NCBI GenBank assembly: GCA_902801245.1 | Contig: CADCHW010000009.1 | Location: forward strand, 35,418-77,447 | Source of the DNA: an uncultured Ruminococcus sp. | Lineage (GTDB): Bacteria; Bacillota; Clostridia; Oscillospirales; Acutalibacteraceae | Direction: 5' to 3' | Length of the DNA: 42,030 bases | Part shown: positions 1 to 7,078 of the stretch, piece after piece | Layout of the letters: each line of letters begins with the position of its first letter | Numbering within the stretch: the first letter of the stretch is position 1 | Made by a program: the position numbers and the translations under genes | Notes under the pieces: model-generated | The model's database searches: none | Seen by the model: only the letters and a program-made list of their open reading frames with translations | What the model was told of the DNA's origin: nothing

Positions 1-152
1 CCGAATTGTCGGTCGAAGAAAGATAAACTCAATACCTGACCCGATTCCAGCGGACGTTGTCCGCCGAATTGTCGGTCGAAGAAAGATAAACTCAATACCC
101 GACCCGATTCCAGCGGACGTTGTCCGCCAAATTGCCAACCAAAGAAAGATAG
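1..152. repeat. Tandem 63-bp repeat, tail of a long interspersed repeat
   Basis: Two nearly identical 63-bp units (1-63 and 64-126) and a diverged partial third (127-152). Each unit carries the mini-palindrome GCGGACGTTGTCCGC (50-64 and 113-127) followed by a GAATTGTCGGTCGAAGAAAG-type stretch. The same tail ends the long repeat copies near 14760-14820 and 35930-36000, so this is probably the 3' end of another copy whose start lies outside the window. No coding potential is seen. Confidence 0.85.
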
Positions 153-169
153 CTTACGACATATGAATC

Positions 170-175
170 TATAAT
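170..175 (+). promoter_or_regulatory. TATAAT -10-like hexamer just before trmFO
   Basis: A perfect TATAAT ends 10 bases before the trmFO GTG start. A transcript from it would begin at about 182 and have almost no leader. No good -35 hexamer is found at 16-18 bases upstream, so this is tentative. Confidence 0.35.
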
Positions 176-185
176 ATAGAAAGTA

Positions 186-1496
186 GTGACAAATATTAAA
201 AAAGTAAGAGTAATCGGTGCAGGACTTGCCGGCTGCGAAGCAGCTTGGCAGCTTGCCGAAAGCGGAATAAAAACCGAACTTTACGAGATGAAACCGAATA
301 AGAAAACCCCTGCTCACCATACGGATATGTATGCGGAACTTGTCTGCTCAAATTCCTTTAAAGCTGCAAGGGTGAACAGTGCCGCAGGTCTTTTAAAAGA
401 GGAAATGCGTAGGCTCAATTCTCTTTTGATGATGTGTGCCGATGAATGCAGCGTGCCGGCAGGCGGTGCGTTGGCAGTTGACAGGACACTGTTTTCAAGT
501 ATGGTTACGGAAAAAATCCACTCGCACCCGAATATTGAAATCATTACAAAAGAAATAAACGATATCCCGACCGACGGAATAAATATTATCGCAACAGGTC
601 CCTTGACAAGCGAAACTCTTGCCGAGAATATAAAAAAGCGTTTCGGCGGTTCACTCAGCTTTTTCGATGCCGCCGCACCTATAGTCACTGCCGAAAGTAT
701 TGATATGGACAGTGCGTTTAAAGCCTCACGCTACGGCAAAGGCGACGGCGACGATTACATAAACTGCCCTATGAATAAGGAAGAGTACGAGCTTTTTCAC
801 AGTGAACTTGTGAATGCCGAAAGAACTCCCCTCCACGGAGTTGACGCTGCAAATCCCAAAGTGTACGAGGGTTGTATGCCTATTGAGGTTATGGCTCAAA
901 GAGGCAGCGACACTATCCGTTTCGGACCTATGAAACCCGTCGGTCTTACCGACCCGAGAACAGGACACCGACCGTGGGCAGTGCTGCAATTGAGAAAAGA
1001 AAATTCCGCAGGCACAATGTACAATCTTGTCGGATTTCAGACTAATTTAAAATTCGGCGAGCAAAAGAGAGTTTTCGGTCTTATACCTGCTCTTAAGAAT
1101 GCGGAGTTTGTGAGATACGGAGTTATGCACAGAAATACATTTATAAATTCTCCGAAGCTTTTGACGAATGTTTTCTCGGTAAGAGATAACCCAAATCTGT
1201 TTTTTGCGGGTCAGGTAACCGGAGTTGAGGGTTATATGGAGTCGGGTGCATCGGGTCTTATTGCAGGCATAAATGCGGCTAGGACGTATAACAACGCTCC
1301 TCTTCTAAAGCTTCCCGAGTATACTATGATTGGTGCATTGGCTAATTATATAAGCGATGAAACGGTTGAAAATTTCCAGCCTATGGGTGCGAATATCGGC
1401 ATACTTCCGCCGCTTGAAGAGAAAATAAGAGATAAGCAATTGAAAGCACAGGCACATGCGGACAGGTCGCTGAGTTGGTTTATTGAAAAAGGGTGA
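186..1496 (+). CDS. trmFO: Methylenetetrahydrofolate-tRNA-(uracil-54-C5)-methyltransferase TrmFO
   Basis: 436 residues, the usual TrmFO length. The N-terminal dinucleotide-binding motif GAGLAG (residues 11-16) followed by CEAAWQLAE is the FAD-binding signature, and the C-terminal region has the family-typical stretch VTGVEGYMESGASGLIAG. The family makes ribothymidine at position 54 of tRNA in the cytoplasm, using methylenetetrahydrofolate and reduced FAD; this is the Gram-positive alternative to TrmA. Start: GTG at 186 is the only start upstream of the Rossmann fold, since an in-frame TAG lies at 177-179. It has hardly any Shine-Dalgarno sequence and a TATAAT only 10 bases upstream, so the mRNA may be nearly leaderless. 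plsX follows after 10 bases. Confidence 0.95.
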   Translation: MTNIKKVRVIGAGLAGCEAAWQLAESGIKTELYEMKPNKKTPAHHTDMYAELVCSNSFKAARVNSAAGLLKEEMRRLNSLLMMCADECSVPAGGALAVDRTLFSSMVTEKIHSHPNIEIITKEINDIPTDGINIIATGPLTSETLAENIKKRFGGSLSFFDAAAPIVTAESIDMDSAFKASRYGKGDGDDYINCPMNKEEYELFHSELVNAERTPLHGVDAANPKVYEGCMPIEVMAQRGSDTIRFGPMKPVGLTDPRTGHRPWAVLQLRKENSAGTMYNLVGFQTNLKFGEQKRVFGLIPALKNAEFVRYGVMHRNTFINSPKLLTNVFSVRDNPNLFFAGQVTGVEGYMESGASGLIAGINAARTYNNAPLLKLPEYTMIGALANYISDETVENFQPMGANIGILPPLEEKIRDKQLKAQAHADRSLSWFIEKG

Positions 1497-1506
1497 ATAT
1501 ATAAAA

Positions 1507-2511
1507 ATGAAAATAATAGTTGATGCTTTTGGCGGTGATAACGCTCCCGTGGAAATTCTGAAAGGCTGCGTAATTGCCCTTTCGGAACACAGTGACCTTG
1601 AAATCACGCTTACGGGTCCCAAGGATAAAATCAAAAAAGCCGCCGAAGAAAATAATATCGATATCTCAAAAATGACAATTGAAAACTGCGATGAAATTCT
1701 TACTATGGAAGACCACGCAACAGATGTTGTCAAGAAAAAGAAAAACAGTTCTATGGCAGTTGGATTGAAAATGCTTGCGGACGGTAAAGGCGACGCATTC
1801 CTTTCGGCAGGAAACAGCGGTGCGTTAATCACGGGTGCAACGCTTATTGTCAAGAGAATTAAGGGCATTAAGCGTCCGGCTTTCTCTCCGATTATTCCAA
1901 AATCCGAGGGTATGTTTATGCTGATTGACGGCGGTGCGAATGCCGAGTGTACAGCCGATATGCTCCGGCAGTTTGCGATTATGGGTTCGGTTTATCTCAA
2001 TAAGGTTATGGGTGTGGAGAATCCCAGAGTCGGACTTGCAAACGTCGGCACGGAAGACCACAAGGGCGACCCACTCCGTCTGGAAACCTTTGCACTTTTA
2101 AAGGAAACTCCGGTGAATTTTATCGGCAACGTTGAGGGCAGAGATATTCCTCTTGACGGCTGCGATGTTCTTGTAACGGACGGCTTCACGGGCAACCTTA
2201 TTCTCAAAACCTACGAGGGTGTTGCGATTGCACTTCTCGATAAGCTTAAAGCTGTGTTCACTAAGAATGTTAAGAATAAGCTTGCCGCCGCCATGGTCTT
2301 GAGCGATTTCAAAGAACTTAAGCATACTATGGATACGGACGTTTACGGCGGCGCTCCCATTCTCGGTGCGGCTAAACCTGTGTTTAAAGTTCACGGCAAC
2401 GCTACCGCAAAAACGGTTAAATATGCCATTAATCTAACTATGAATTATGTCAATACAAACGTTATAAAGGAAATTGAAGCTGAGGCTGCAAAGCTTAAAA
2501 CGACGAGGTGA
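1507..2511 (+). CDS. plsX: Phosphate acyltransferase PlsX
   Basis: 334 residues beginning MKIIVDAFGGDNAP, the conserved PlsX N-terminus. The family converts acyl-ACP and phosphate to acyl-phosphate at the membrane surface, feeding PlsY in phospholipid synthesis. The reading frame extends upstream to 1483, but the ATG at 1507 is preferred: it begins at the family N-terminus and follows the GGGTGA at 1490-1495, which overlaps the end of trmFO. rnc starts 6 bases after the stop, so trmFO, plsX, rnc and the next gene are likely cotranscribed. acpP, which often sits between plsX and rnc in Firmicutes, is absent here. Confidence 0.95.
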   Translation: MKIIVDAFGGDNAPVEILKGCVIALSEHSDLEITLTGPKDKIKKAAEENNIDISKMTIENCDEILTMEDHATDVVKKKKNSSMAVGLKMLADGKGDAFLSAGNSGALITGATLIVKRIKGIKRPAFSPIIPKSEGMFMLIDGGANAECTADMLRQFAIMGSVYLNKVMGVENPRVGLANVGTEDHKGDPLRLETFALLKETPVNFIGNVEGRDIPLDGCDVLVTDGFTGNLILKTYEGVAIALLDKLKAVFTKNVKNKLAAAMVLSDFKELKHTMDTDVYGGAPILGAAKPVFKVHGNATAKTVKYAINLTMNYVNTNVIKEIEAEAAKLKTTR

Positions 2512-2517
2512 TTATTT

Positions 2518-3219
2518 ATGCAAACGTCTGAAAATAAACTTGACTACAAAGAATTGCACAGGCTCATCGGCTACGAATTTAAAAACAAGGAACTGCTCAC
2601 AACCGCACTTACTCATTCGTCTTTCGCCAACGAAGCAAAGGGCGGCACTAAGTATAACGAGCGATTGGAGTTTCTCGGCGACAGCGTTCTCGGTATTGTT
2701 GTTTCGGATTATATTTATCTTCACTGCCCCGATTTGCCCGAGGGAAAGCTAACCAAGCTCAGAGCATCTCTTGTTTGTGAGAAGTCGCTTTATGTCTACG
2801 CAAAGCAAATTGAACTCGGCAAGCATATACGTCTTTCAAAGGGCGAGAAGCGTTCGGGCGGCGACGACAGACCGTCGATTTTATCCGATGCGTTTGAAGC
2901 CTTGATTGCTGCGATTTATCTTGACGGCGGAATTGAGCCTGCGGAAAAATTTATTCTCAGATTTGTAATTCCGGATATTAAAAGCTCCAAGCCGAAAAAG
3001 TTTAAGGATTACAAAACGGCTTTACAGGAGATTGTCCAGAAGAACCCCGAAGAGAAACTTACATACGTTCTTATAAAGGAAACGGGTCCCGACCACGATA
3101 AACATTTTGTGGTTGAAGTTCACCTCAACAGCAACGTAATCGGCAAGGGCGGCGGAAGAAGCAAAAAAGAAGCCGAACAGCAAGCCGCACGGGAAGCCTT
3201 GGAGCTTATGGGTTATTGA
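2518..3219 (+). CDS. rnc: Ribonuclease III
   Basis: 233 residues. The signature ERLEFLGDSVL is at residues 48-58, and the second acidic cluster DAFEA at 124-128 supplies the other metal-binding residues. A double-stranded RNA-binding domain follows (about 160-231, ending GGGRSKKEAEQQAAREALE). The enzyme cuts double-stranded RNA, including rRNA precursors. The AGGTGA 12-17 bases before the ATG overlaps the plsX stop region. The downstream radical SAM gene begins one base after the stop codon, so the two are tightly coupled. Confidence 0.96.
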   Translation: MQTSENKLDYKELHRLIGYEFKNKELLTTALTHSSFANEAKGGTKYNERLEFLGDSVLGIVVSDYIYLHCPDLPEGKLTKLRASLVCEKSLYVYAKQIELGKHIRLSKGEKRSGGDDRPSILSDAFEALIAAIYLDGGIEPAEKFILRFVIPDIKSSKPKKFKDYKTALQEIVQKNPEEKLTYVLIKETGPDHDKHFVVEVHLNSNVIGKGGGRSKKEAEQQAAREALELMGY

Positions 3220-3220
3220 T

Positions 3221-4216
3221 ATGAAGCACGGTAATATTGCTATTTTCGTACCGCATAACGGCTGCCCTCATCAGTGTTCTTTCTGCAATCAGCGGAGTAT
3301 TACGGGAGTTCGGTATCAGCCGACCGAAAATGATATCGACAATGCCGTAAAAACTGCGGTGACATCTGCGAAAAATTACGATTATGAGATAGCTTTTTTC
3401 GGAGGAAGTTTCACAGCGATTGATAGGGAATATATGCTGTCGCTTTTAAAGTGTGCGTATAAGTATGTAGAGGATAAAACCGTGGGCGGTATTCGTCTTT
3501 CGACCAGACCCGATTCAATCGATGAAGAAGTTCTGACGATACTTAAAAAGTACGGTGTGACTTCGATTGAATTAGGTGCACAAAGTATGTGCGACGATGT
3601 TTTGACGGCTAATCTCAGAGGGCATACCGCAGAGGACGTTAAACACTCGTCACGGCTTATTAAGGAATACGGTTTTTCTCTGGGCTTGCAGATGATGACG
3701 GGACTTTACAAAAGCGATGTTGAAAAGGATATCTTCACCGCAAAAGAAATAATTTCGCTTGCCCCCGATACTGTGCGAATTTATCCGACAATAACAATTG
3801 AAAATACTATGCTCGGAACGCTCTTCGAGAACGAAGAATACAAGCCGAACACTCTTGAAGAGTCGGTTAATCTGTGTGCTTTGTTGCTGAAAATGTTTTC
3901 GGAAAATAACATAGAGGTTATCCGACTTGGACTTCACTACAGTGATGATTTGGAAAACGATATGCTTTACAATAATTATCACCCTGCGTTTAAGGAACTT
4001 TGCGAGAGTAAAATAATGCTTGATGAATTTCTGAGATTGTGCAGGGAAAAGAAAATCCCCACGGATACGGCTGTTAATGTTGCGGTTAATTCTAAGAGTG
4101 TTTCAAAATTTGTGGGGCAGAAGAGGAGCAATGTTTTGACACTTCACGATATGGGATATGACGTTAAGGCTGTTCAGGATAACACGCTCGGAATGTATGA
4201 ACTGAGGATTCTTTAA
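3221..4216 (+). CDS. Elp3-like radical SAM protein
   Basis: 331 residues. The N-terminal cluster motif CPHQCSFC (Cys15, Cys19, Cys22; CX3CX2C) is preceded by IAIFVPHNG and followed by NQRSITG, typical of the bacterial group related to the Elp3 and coproporphyrinogen oxidase-like radical SAM enzymes. The motif FFGGSFTAI (about 59-67) fits the glycine-rich SAM-binding strand. The full Elp3 acetyltransferase domain is absent, so tRNA modification is possible but not shown. It starts one base after rnc, and the same rnc-rSAM-smc neighbourhood is common in Clostridia. The substrate is unknown. Confidence 0.85.
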   Translation: MKHGNIAIFVPHNGCPHQCSFCNQRSITGVRYQPTENDIDNAVKTAVTSAKNYDYEIAFFGGSFTAIDREYMLSLLKCAYKYVEDKTVGGIRLSTRPDSIDEEVLTILKKYGVTSIELGAQSMCDDVLTANLRGHTAEDVKHSSRLIKEYGFSLGLQMMTGLYKSDVEKDIFTAKEIISLAPDTVRIYPTITIENTMLGTLFENEEYKPNTLEESVNLCALLLKMFSENNIEVIRLGLHYSDDLENDMLYNNYHPAFKELCESKIMLDEFLRLCREKKIPTDTAVNVAVNSKSVSKFVGQKRSNVLTLHDMGYDVKAVQDNTLGMYELRIL

Positions 4217-4234
4217 TTTTGGGAGATAGCGGCA

Positions 4235-5035
4235 ATGAACAAGATAACAAATGCTTTAGCCGAAGCAGCGGAAAAAGCGTTCACGGCACTTTTTGACGAA
4301 CATAAAGAAAATTTTTACTATTGCAGTTTTATCATATCCGAAAACAGTACACCTTATATATGTGCGTGGTCTTATGAAGCACTTGACAGGTTTGTGAATG
4401 CTCTCGGAATTACCGATAAAACACAGCTTGAAGAAGAACGTGAAATATATAAATGGTCGTATGCGGATTCTCCGTATAACGCATACGGATATAACAAATA
4501 TTTCACCGATGTAGATAAATTGTTCAAGGAACATTGGGATAATAACGCAGATAACGAAGCCTTTGAGGAGCAGTTTGAATTGTGGATAAACTCAATGGAA
4601 GAAGCAATGGCTGCACTTGACAAAAAAGGTCTGTTTGGAACTGCAAGCAGCAGAAACAAGGTTGTTATAAATGCCGAGGTAATGCCGCCCGACTGCACAA
4701 ATACGGAGCGTGCAAAAAGACTTAATCCCAAAAGGGCAATAAAGCAGTGGCTTGAAGAAGCGGCGGAAGAAGACGATGATAACAGTTTATCAAGATTTTA
4801 TACACCCTGCGAAGTTACGCTGATAAAAGCGATTGATTCTCCGAAAATGATTGTTTCGCTAAAATCGAACTTCAAAAGCAAATCAAATATGAAAGAGTTT
4901 TTGTCGGGCTGTAAAAATCCTCCGTTTGTAATCAGAGATGATGTTTATTTCGGCGAGGTTGAAAATATTATAAAATTACACCCCGAGTATAAAACCTTTA
5001 TCAGAGTTAAGAAAAAACTATCTTCACGTGTTTAA
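4235..5035 (+). CDS. DUF4303-like protein
   Basis: 266 residues, no signal peptide or membrane segment. The N-terminal half (AFTALFDEHKENFYYCSFIISENSTPYICAWSYEALDRF split over residues 15-53) resembles the DUF4303 family, whose molecular role is unknown and which often sits near other small accessory genes. A start at ATG 4235 follows GGGAGA. The last residues (KLSSRV and the stop) are encoded by a copy of the ACTATCTTCACGTGTTT repeat core, so the C-terminus seems repeat-derived. The family assignment comes from memory of its consensus. Confidence 0.6.
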   Translation: MNKITNALAEAAEKAFTALFDEHKENFYYCSFIISENSTPYICAWSYEALDRFVNALGITDKTQLEEEREIYKWSYADSPYNAYGYNKYFTDVDKLFKEHWDNNADNEAFEEQFELWINSMEEAMAALDKKGLFGTASSRNKVVINAEVMPPDCTNTERAKRLNPKRAIKQWLEEAAEEDDDNSLSRFYTPCEVTLIKAIDSPKMIVSLKSNFKSKSNMKEFLSGCKNPPFVIRDDVYFGEVENIIKLHPEYKTFIRVKKKLSSRV

Positions 5036-5036
5036 A
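5018..5036 (+). repeat. Half copy of the compound hairpin repeat at a gene end
   Basis: ACTATCTTCACGTGTTTAA matches the right arm of the repeats at 5651-5707 and 25914-25993. It overlaps the last six codons and stop of the DUF4303-like gene and lies directly before the AAGGAG of the acetyltransferase gene. Confidence 0.75.
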
Positions 5037-5050
5037 AAGGAGAAAATAAT

Positions 5051-5566
5051 ATGCTCGGATTAAGACCGTACAAAAGCTGTGATGCAAAAACAATCGTTAC
5101 ATGGTGCAAAGACGAAGTATTGTTTAGAAAATGGACTTCCGACAGATACGACACGTTCCCGATTACCGAAGACGATATGAATAAAAAGTACATCGACTGT
5201 AACGGCGACTGTCCCGAACCCGATAATTTTTACCCCATGACAGCATTTGACGAGAGCGGTATTGTCGGGCATCTTATTATGAGATTTACGGACGAAGAAA
5301 AGAAAACTTTGCGTTTCGGATTCGTAATTGTAGACGATTCAAAACGTGGCAAGGGTTACGGCAAAGAAATGATTCGCCTTTCATTGAAGTATGCTTTTGA
5401 TATTCTGAAAGCTGATAAGGTAACTATAGGTGTTTTTGAAAATAATCCGTCCGCTTATAACTGCTATAAAGCCGCAGGATTCAAAGACGTTCCGCTTGAC
5501 GAACCCGAGTATTATTCCGTATTTGGTGAGAAATGGAAATGTCTGGAACTGGAAGCAGAGAGATAA
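5051..5566 (+). CDS. GNAT-family N-acetyltransferase
   Basis: 171 residues. The acetyl-CoA loop DDSKRGKGYGKEMI (residues 95-108; the RGKGYG core at 99-104 fits the R/Q-x-x-G-x-G/A motif) follows the strand LRFGFVIVD. The C-terminal NPSAYNCYKAAGFKDV is typical of the RimJ/RimL side of the family. It would transfer an acetyl group from acetyl-CoA to an amine, but the substrate cannot be read from the sequence. The AAGGAG at 5037-5042 sets the ATG, 15 bases after the previous stop. Its neighbours give no functional clue. Confidence 0.85.
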   Translation: MLGLRPYKSCDAKTIVTWCKDEVLFRKWTSDRYDTFPITEDDMNKKYIDCNGDCPEPDNFYPMTAFDESGIVGHLIMRFTDEEKKTLRFGFVIVDDSKRGKGYGKEMIRLSLKYAFDILKADKVTIGVFENNPSAYNCYKAAGFKDVPLDEPEYYSVFGEKWKCLELEAER

Positions 5567-5650
5567 TATAAATGTTGTTATTTACGCAAAGAAAATTCGG
5601 CTGTGATTGTTAATGTTATCAAAAAAGTATGTCTAAAACCCCCGAATAAA

Positions 5651-5707
5651 ATAAACTTTCGGTCGGGTACGTGAATTTACGAATAAAAAGGACTATCTTC
5701 ACGTGTT
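5651..5707 (+). repeat. Compound hairpin repeat before a lipoprotein gene
   Basis: ATAAACTTTCGGTCGGGTAC, then GTGAA, a short A-rich spacer, and GACTATCTTCACGTGTT. The GTGAA and TTCAC arms can pair. The repeat ends 8 bases before the AGAGGTG ribosome site of the 5728 gene. Sister copies are at 6951-7013, 23901-23957 and 25914-25993. The whole gene-free stretch 5567-5727 holds nothing else recognisable. Confidence 0.8.
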
Positions 5708-5727
5708 AAAAAAAAAGAGGTGTTTTT

Positions 5728-6423
5728 GTGTTTTGGAAAAAAACGGCTTTAATTTTAACAGCCTTAATGCTTGCATTATCCTTTACGGCGTGTTTTGGTA
5801 AAGTTGTCGTTGAGGGTAACGAAGGTTCACATACTGTCAGCTATAACAGAAAAACATATATTGCCGATGCTTTCTACTGTGCCGATGCGGACAGACACTT
5901 TCTCGGCAAAGCCGACAGCGGTGCGGACGTTTATTCAATAGGTTCTTACGAACCGCCCGAATATATTCTTATAGAGGGTTACGACAACAGCAACTGTTTT
6001 ATTGCCGAGGGGAGTAAAGTTCCGACTTCGGGAATTGTCACAAAAGCTCTTATCGACCCCTCGCTTCGTGGAAATAATTCAAAATATCTGTCAACTGTCG
6101 ATGAACTGTCTATGCTTGAAGAGCTTTCAAAAACGACAGGCGAACTCCAAAAATTTCTTGTTGACAATTACTACACAGACGGCAATGCTTTTTATTATGT
6201 TTACGATAACAGCGATGTGTCGTGCAGTGATAATTTCGGCGGATATATTGCCTATACGGACGGAAAATGGATATTCGCTTCACCCAAAACAGCCGAGTTT
6301 GAATGGGGTGAAAACAATGCCATGACTGTTACCGCCGTTGTTATCGAAGACAAGGAACTCATTGACAAGATGTGCGGCACTGATTTGACTAAATATATCG
6401 AGTATGATTCACCGAATGAATAA
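5728..6423 (+). CDS. Hypothetical lipoprotein
   Basis: 231 residues with a GTG start, set by AGAGGTG at 5715-5721. It begins with a basic residue pair, a hydrophobic core and a lipobox-like FTAC (cysteine 22), so it is probably a lipid-anchored surface protein. The mature part has no motif that I recognise; it is acidic and rich in Tyr and Asp. It precedes another small lipoprotein by 17 bases, so the two may be cotranscribed. Function unknown. Confidence 0.75.
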   Translation: MFWKKTALILTALMLALSFTACFGKVVVEGNEGSHTVSYNRKTYIADAFYCADADRHFLGKADSGADVYSIGSYEPPEYILIEGYDNSNCFIAEGSKVPTSGIVTKALIDPSLRGNNSKYLSTVDELSMLEELSKTTGELQKFLVDNYYTDGNAFYYVYDNSDVSCSDNFGGYIAYTDGKWIFASPKTAEFEWGENNAMTVTAVVIEDKELIDKMCGTDLTKYIEYDSPNE

Positions 6424-6440
6424 AAGGAGAAATCATAGTT

Positions 6441-6848
6441 ATGAAAAGAAAAATTTTAAGCTTGGGTTTGGCAGCTTTTTTGTTATTGGGAATACTTCCT
6501 TTTTCGGGTTGCGGTAATGATGAAATATTTGAAGAGAATGTTATACAAGATACTGCTCTTGAAAACGAAGTAAGGCAGAATGTCCGAAAGCTGTCGAAAA
6601 AGACAAGAGAGAATATTAATTACAAAGAACTGCTTGAAGATGTAGAAGCGGTAAACAACGAAGAACTTCCTATACATGCAATTCTTGCCGAAAGAGAAGA
6701 GGGCGAATATGAAAGACGATATGACGGAGAGGGTTATTATTGTAAAACCATGAGTGGGGGCGAAGTTGTAACTTATGTTTTCTATTCCACGGCAGGAGAT
6801 AAAAAAATATACAGCAAAGATTGGTTTTATCATATGAGCGGCGGATAA
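6441..6848 (+). CDS. Small hypothetical lipoprotein
   Basis: 135 residues. MKRK, a hydrophobic stretch and the lipobox FSGC (Cys24) indicate a lipoprotein signal peptide. The mature part (about 110 residues) is charged, starts with a predicted helical stretch (residues 30-70) and ends in a Tyr-rich beta-like segment. AAGGAG at 6423-6428 supports the start. The gene lies 17 bases after the previous lipoprotein gene. I do not recognise the family. Confidence 0.7.
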   Translation: MKRKILSLGLAAFLLLGILPFSGCGNDEIFEENVIQDTALENEVRQNVRKLSKKTRENINYKELLEDVEAVNNEELPIHAILAEREEGEYERRYDGEGYYCKTMSGGEVVTYVFYSTAGDKKIYSKDWFYHMSGG

Positions 6849-6852
6849 TACA

Positions 6853-7059
6853 GTCGGCAACGCCGACGAGAAACAATACACAAAGCAGCTTTTGATATAA
6901 ACAATAACATCTATTCAAGTAAAGAAATTTCGGTTATGATTATTAATATTAAAATAAACTTTCGGTCGGGTACACGAAGTTATTGTTTAAAAAGACTATC
7001 TTCACGTATCTCTTGCGGACGTTGTCCGCCTTCATGTATTTCGTGCGGACGTTGTCCGC
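6853..7059 (+). repeat. Hairpin repeats upstream of smc
   Basis: The mini-palindrome GTCGGCAACGCCGAC (6853-6867) is followed at 6951-7013 by the compound repeat (AAAATAAACTTTCGGTCGGG ... AAAAGACTATCTTCACGTA). After this come two 30-bp tandem units, 7000-7029 and 7030-7059, each ending in GCGGACGTTGTCCGC. The block ends only 3 bases before the AGAGGTG of smc, so it lies in the smc leader if transcription starts upstream of it. Confidence 0.85.
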
Positions 7060-7078
7060 AAAAAGAGGTGAAAATTAA

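Noticed and set aside
1-152. CRISPR-like array
   Set aside because: The 63-bp units are contiguous and alike along their whole length, without unique spacers, and match interspersed repeats elsewhere in the window.
2474-2752. An acyl carrier protein gene between plsX and rnc
   Set aside because: The 92-codon frame here overlaps rnc out of frame and lacks the DSL phosphopantetheine motif; plsX and rnc are only 6 bases apart.
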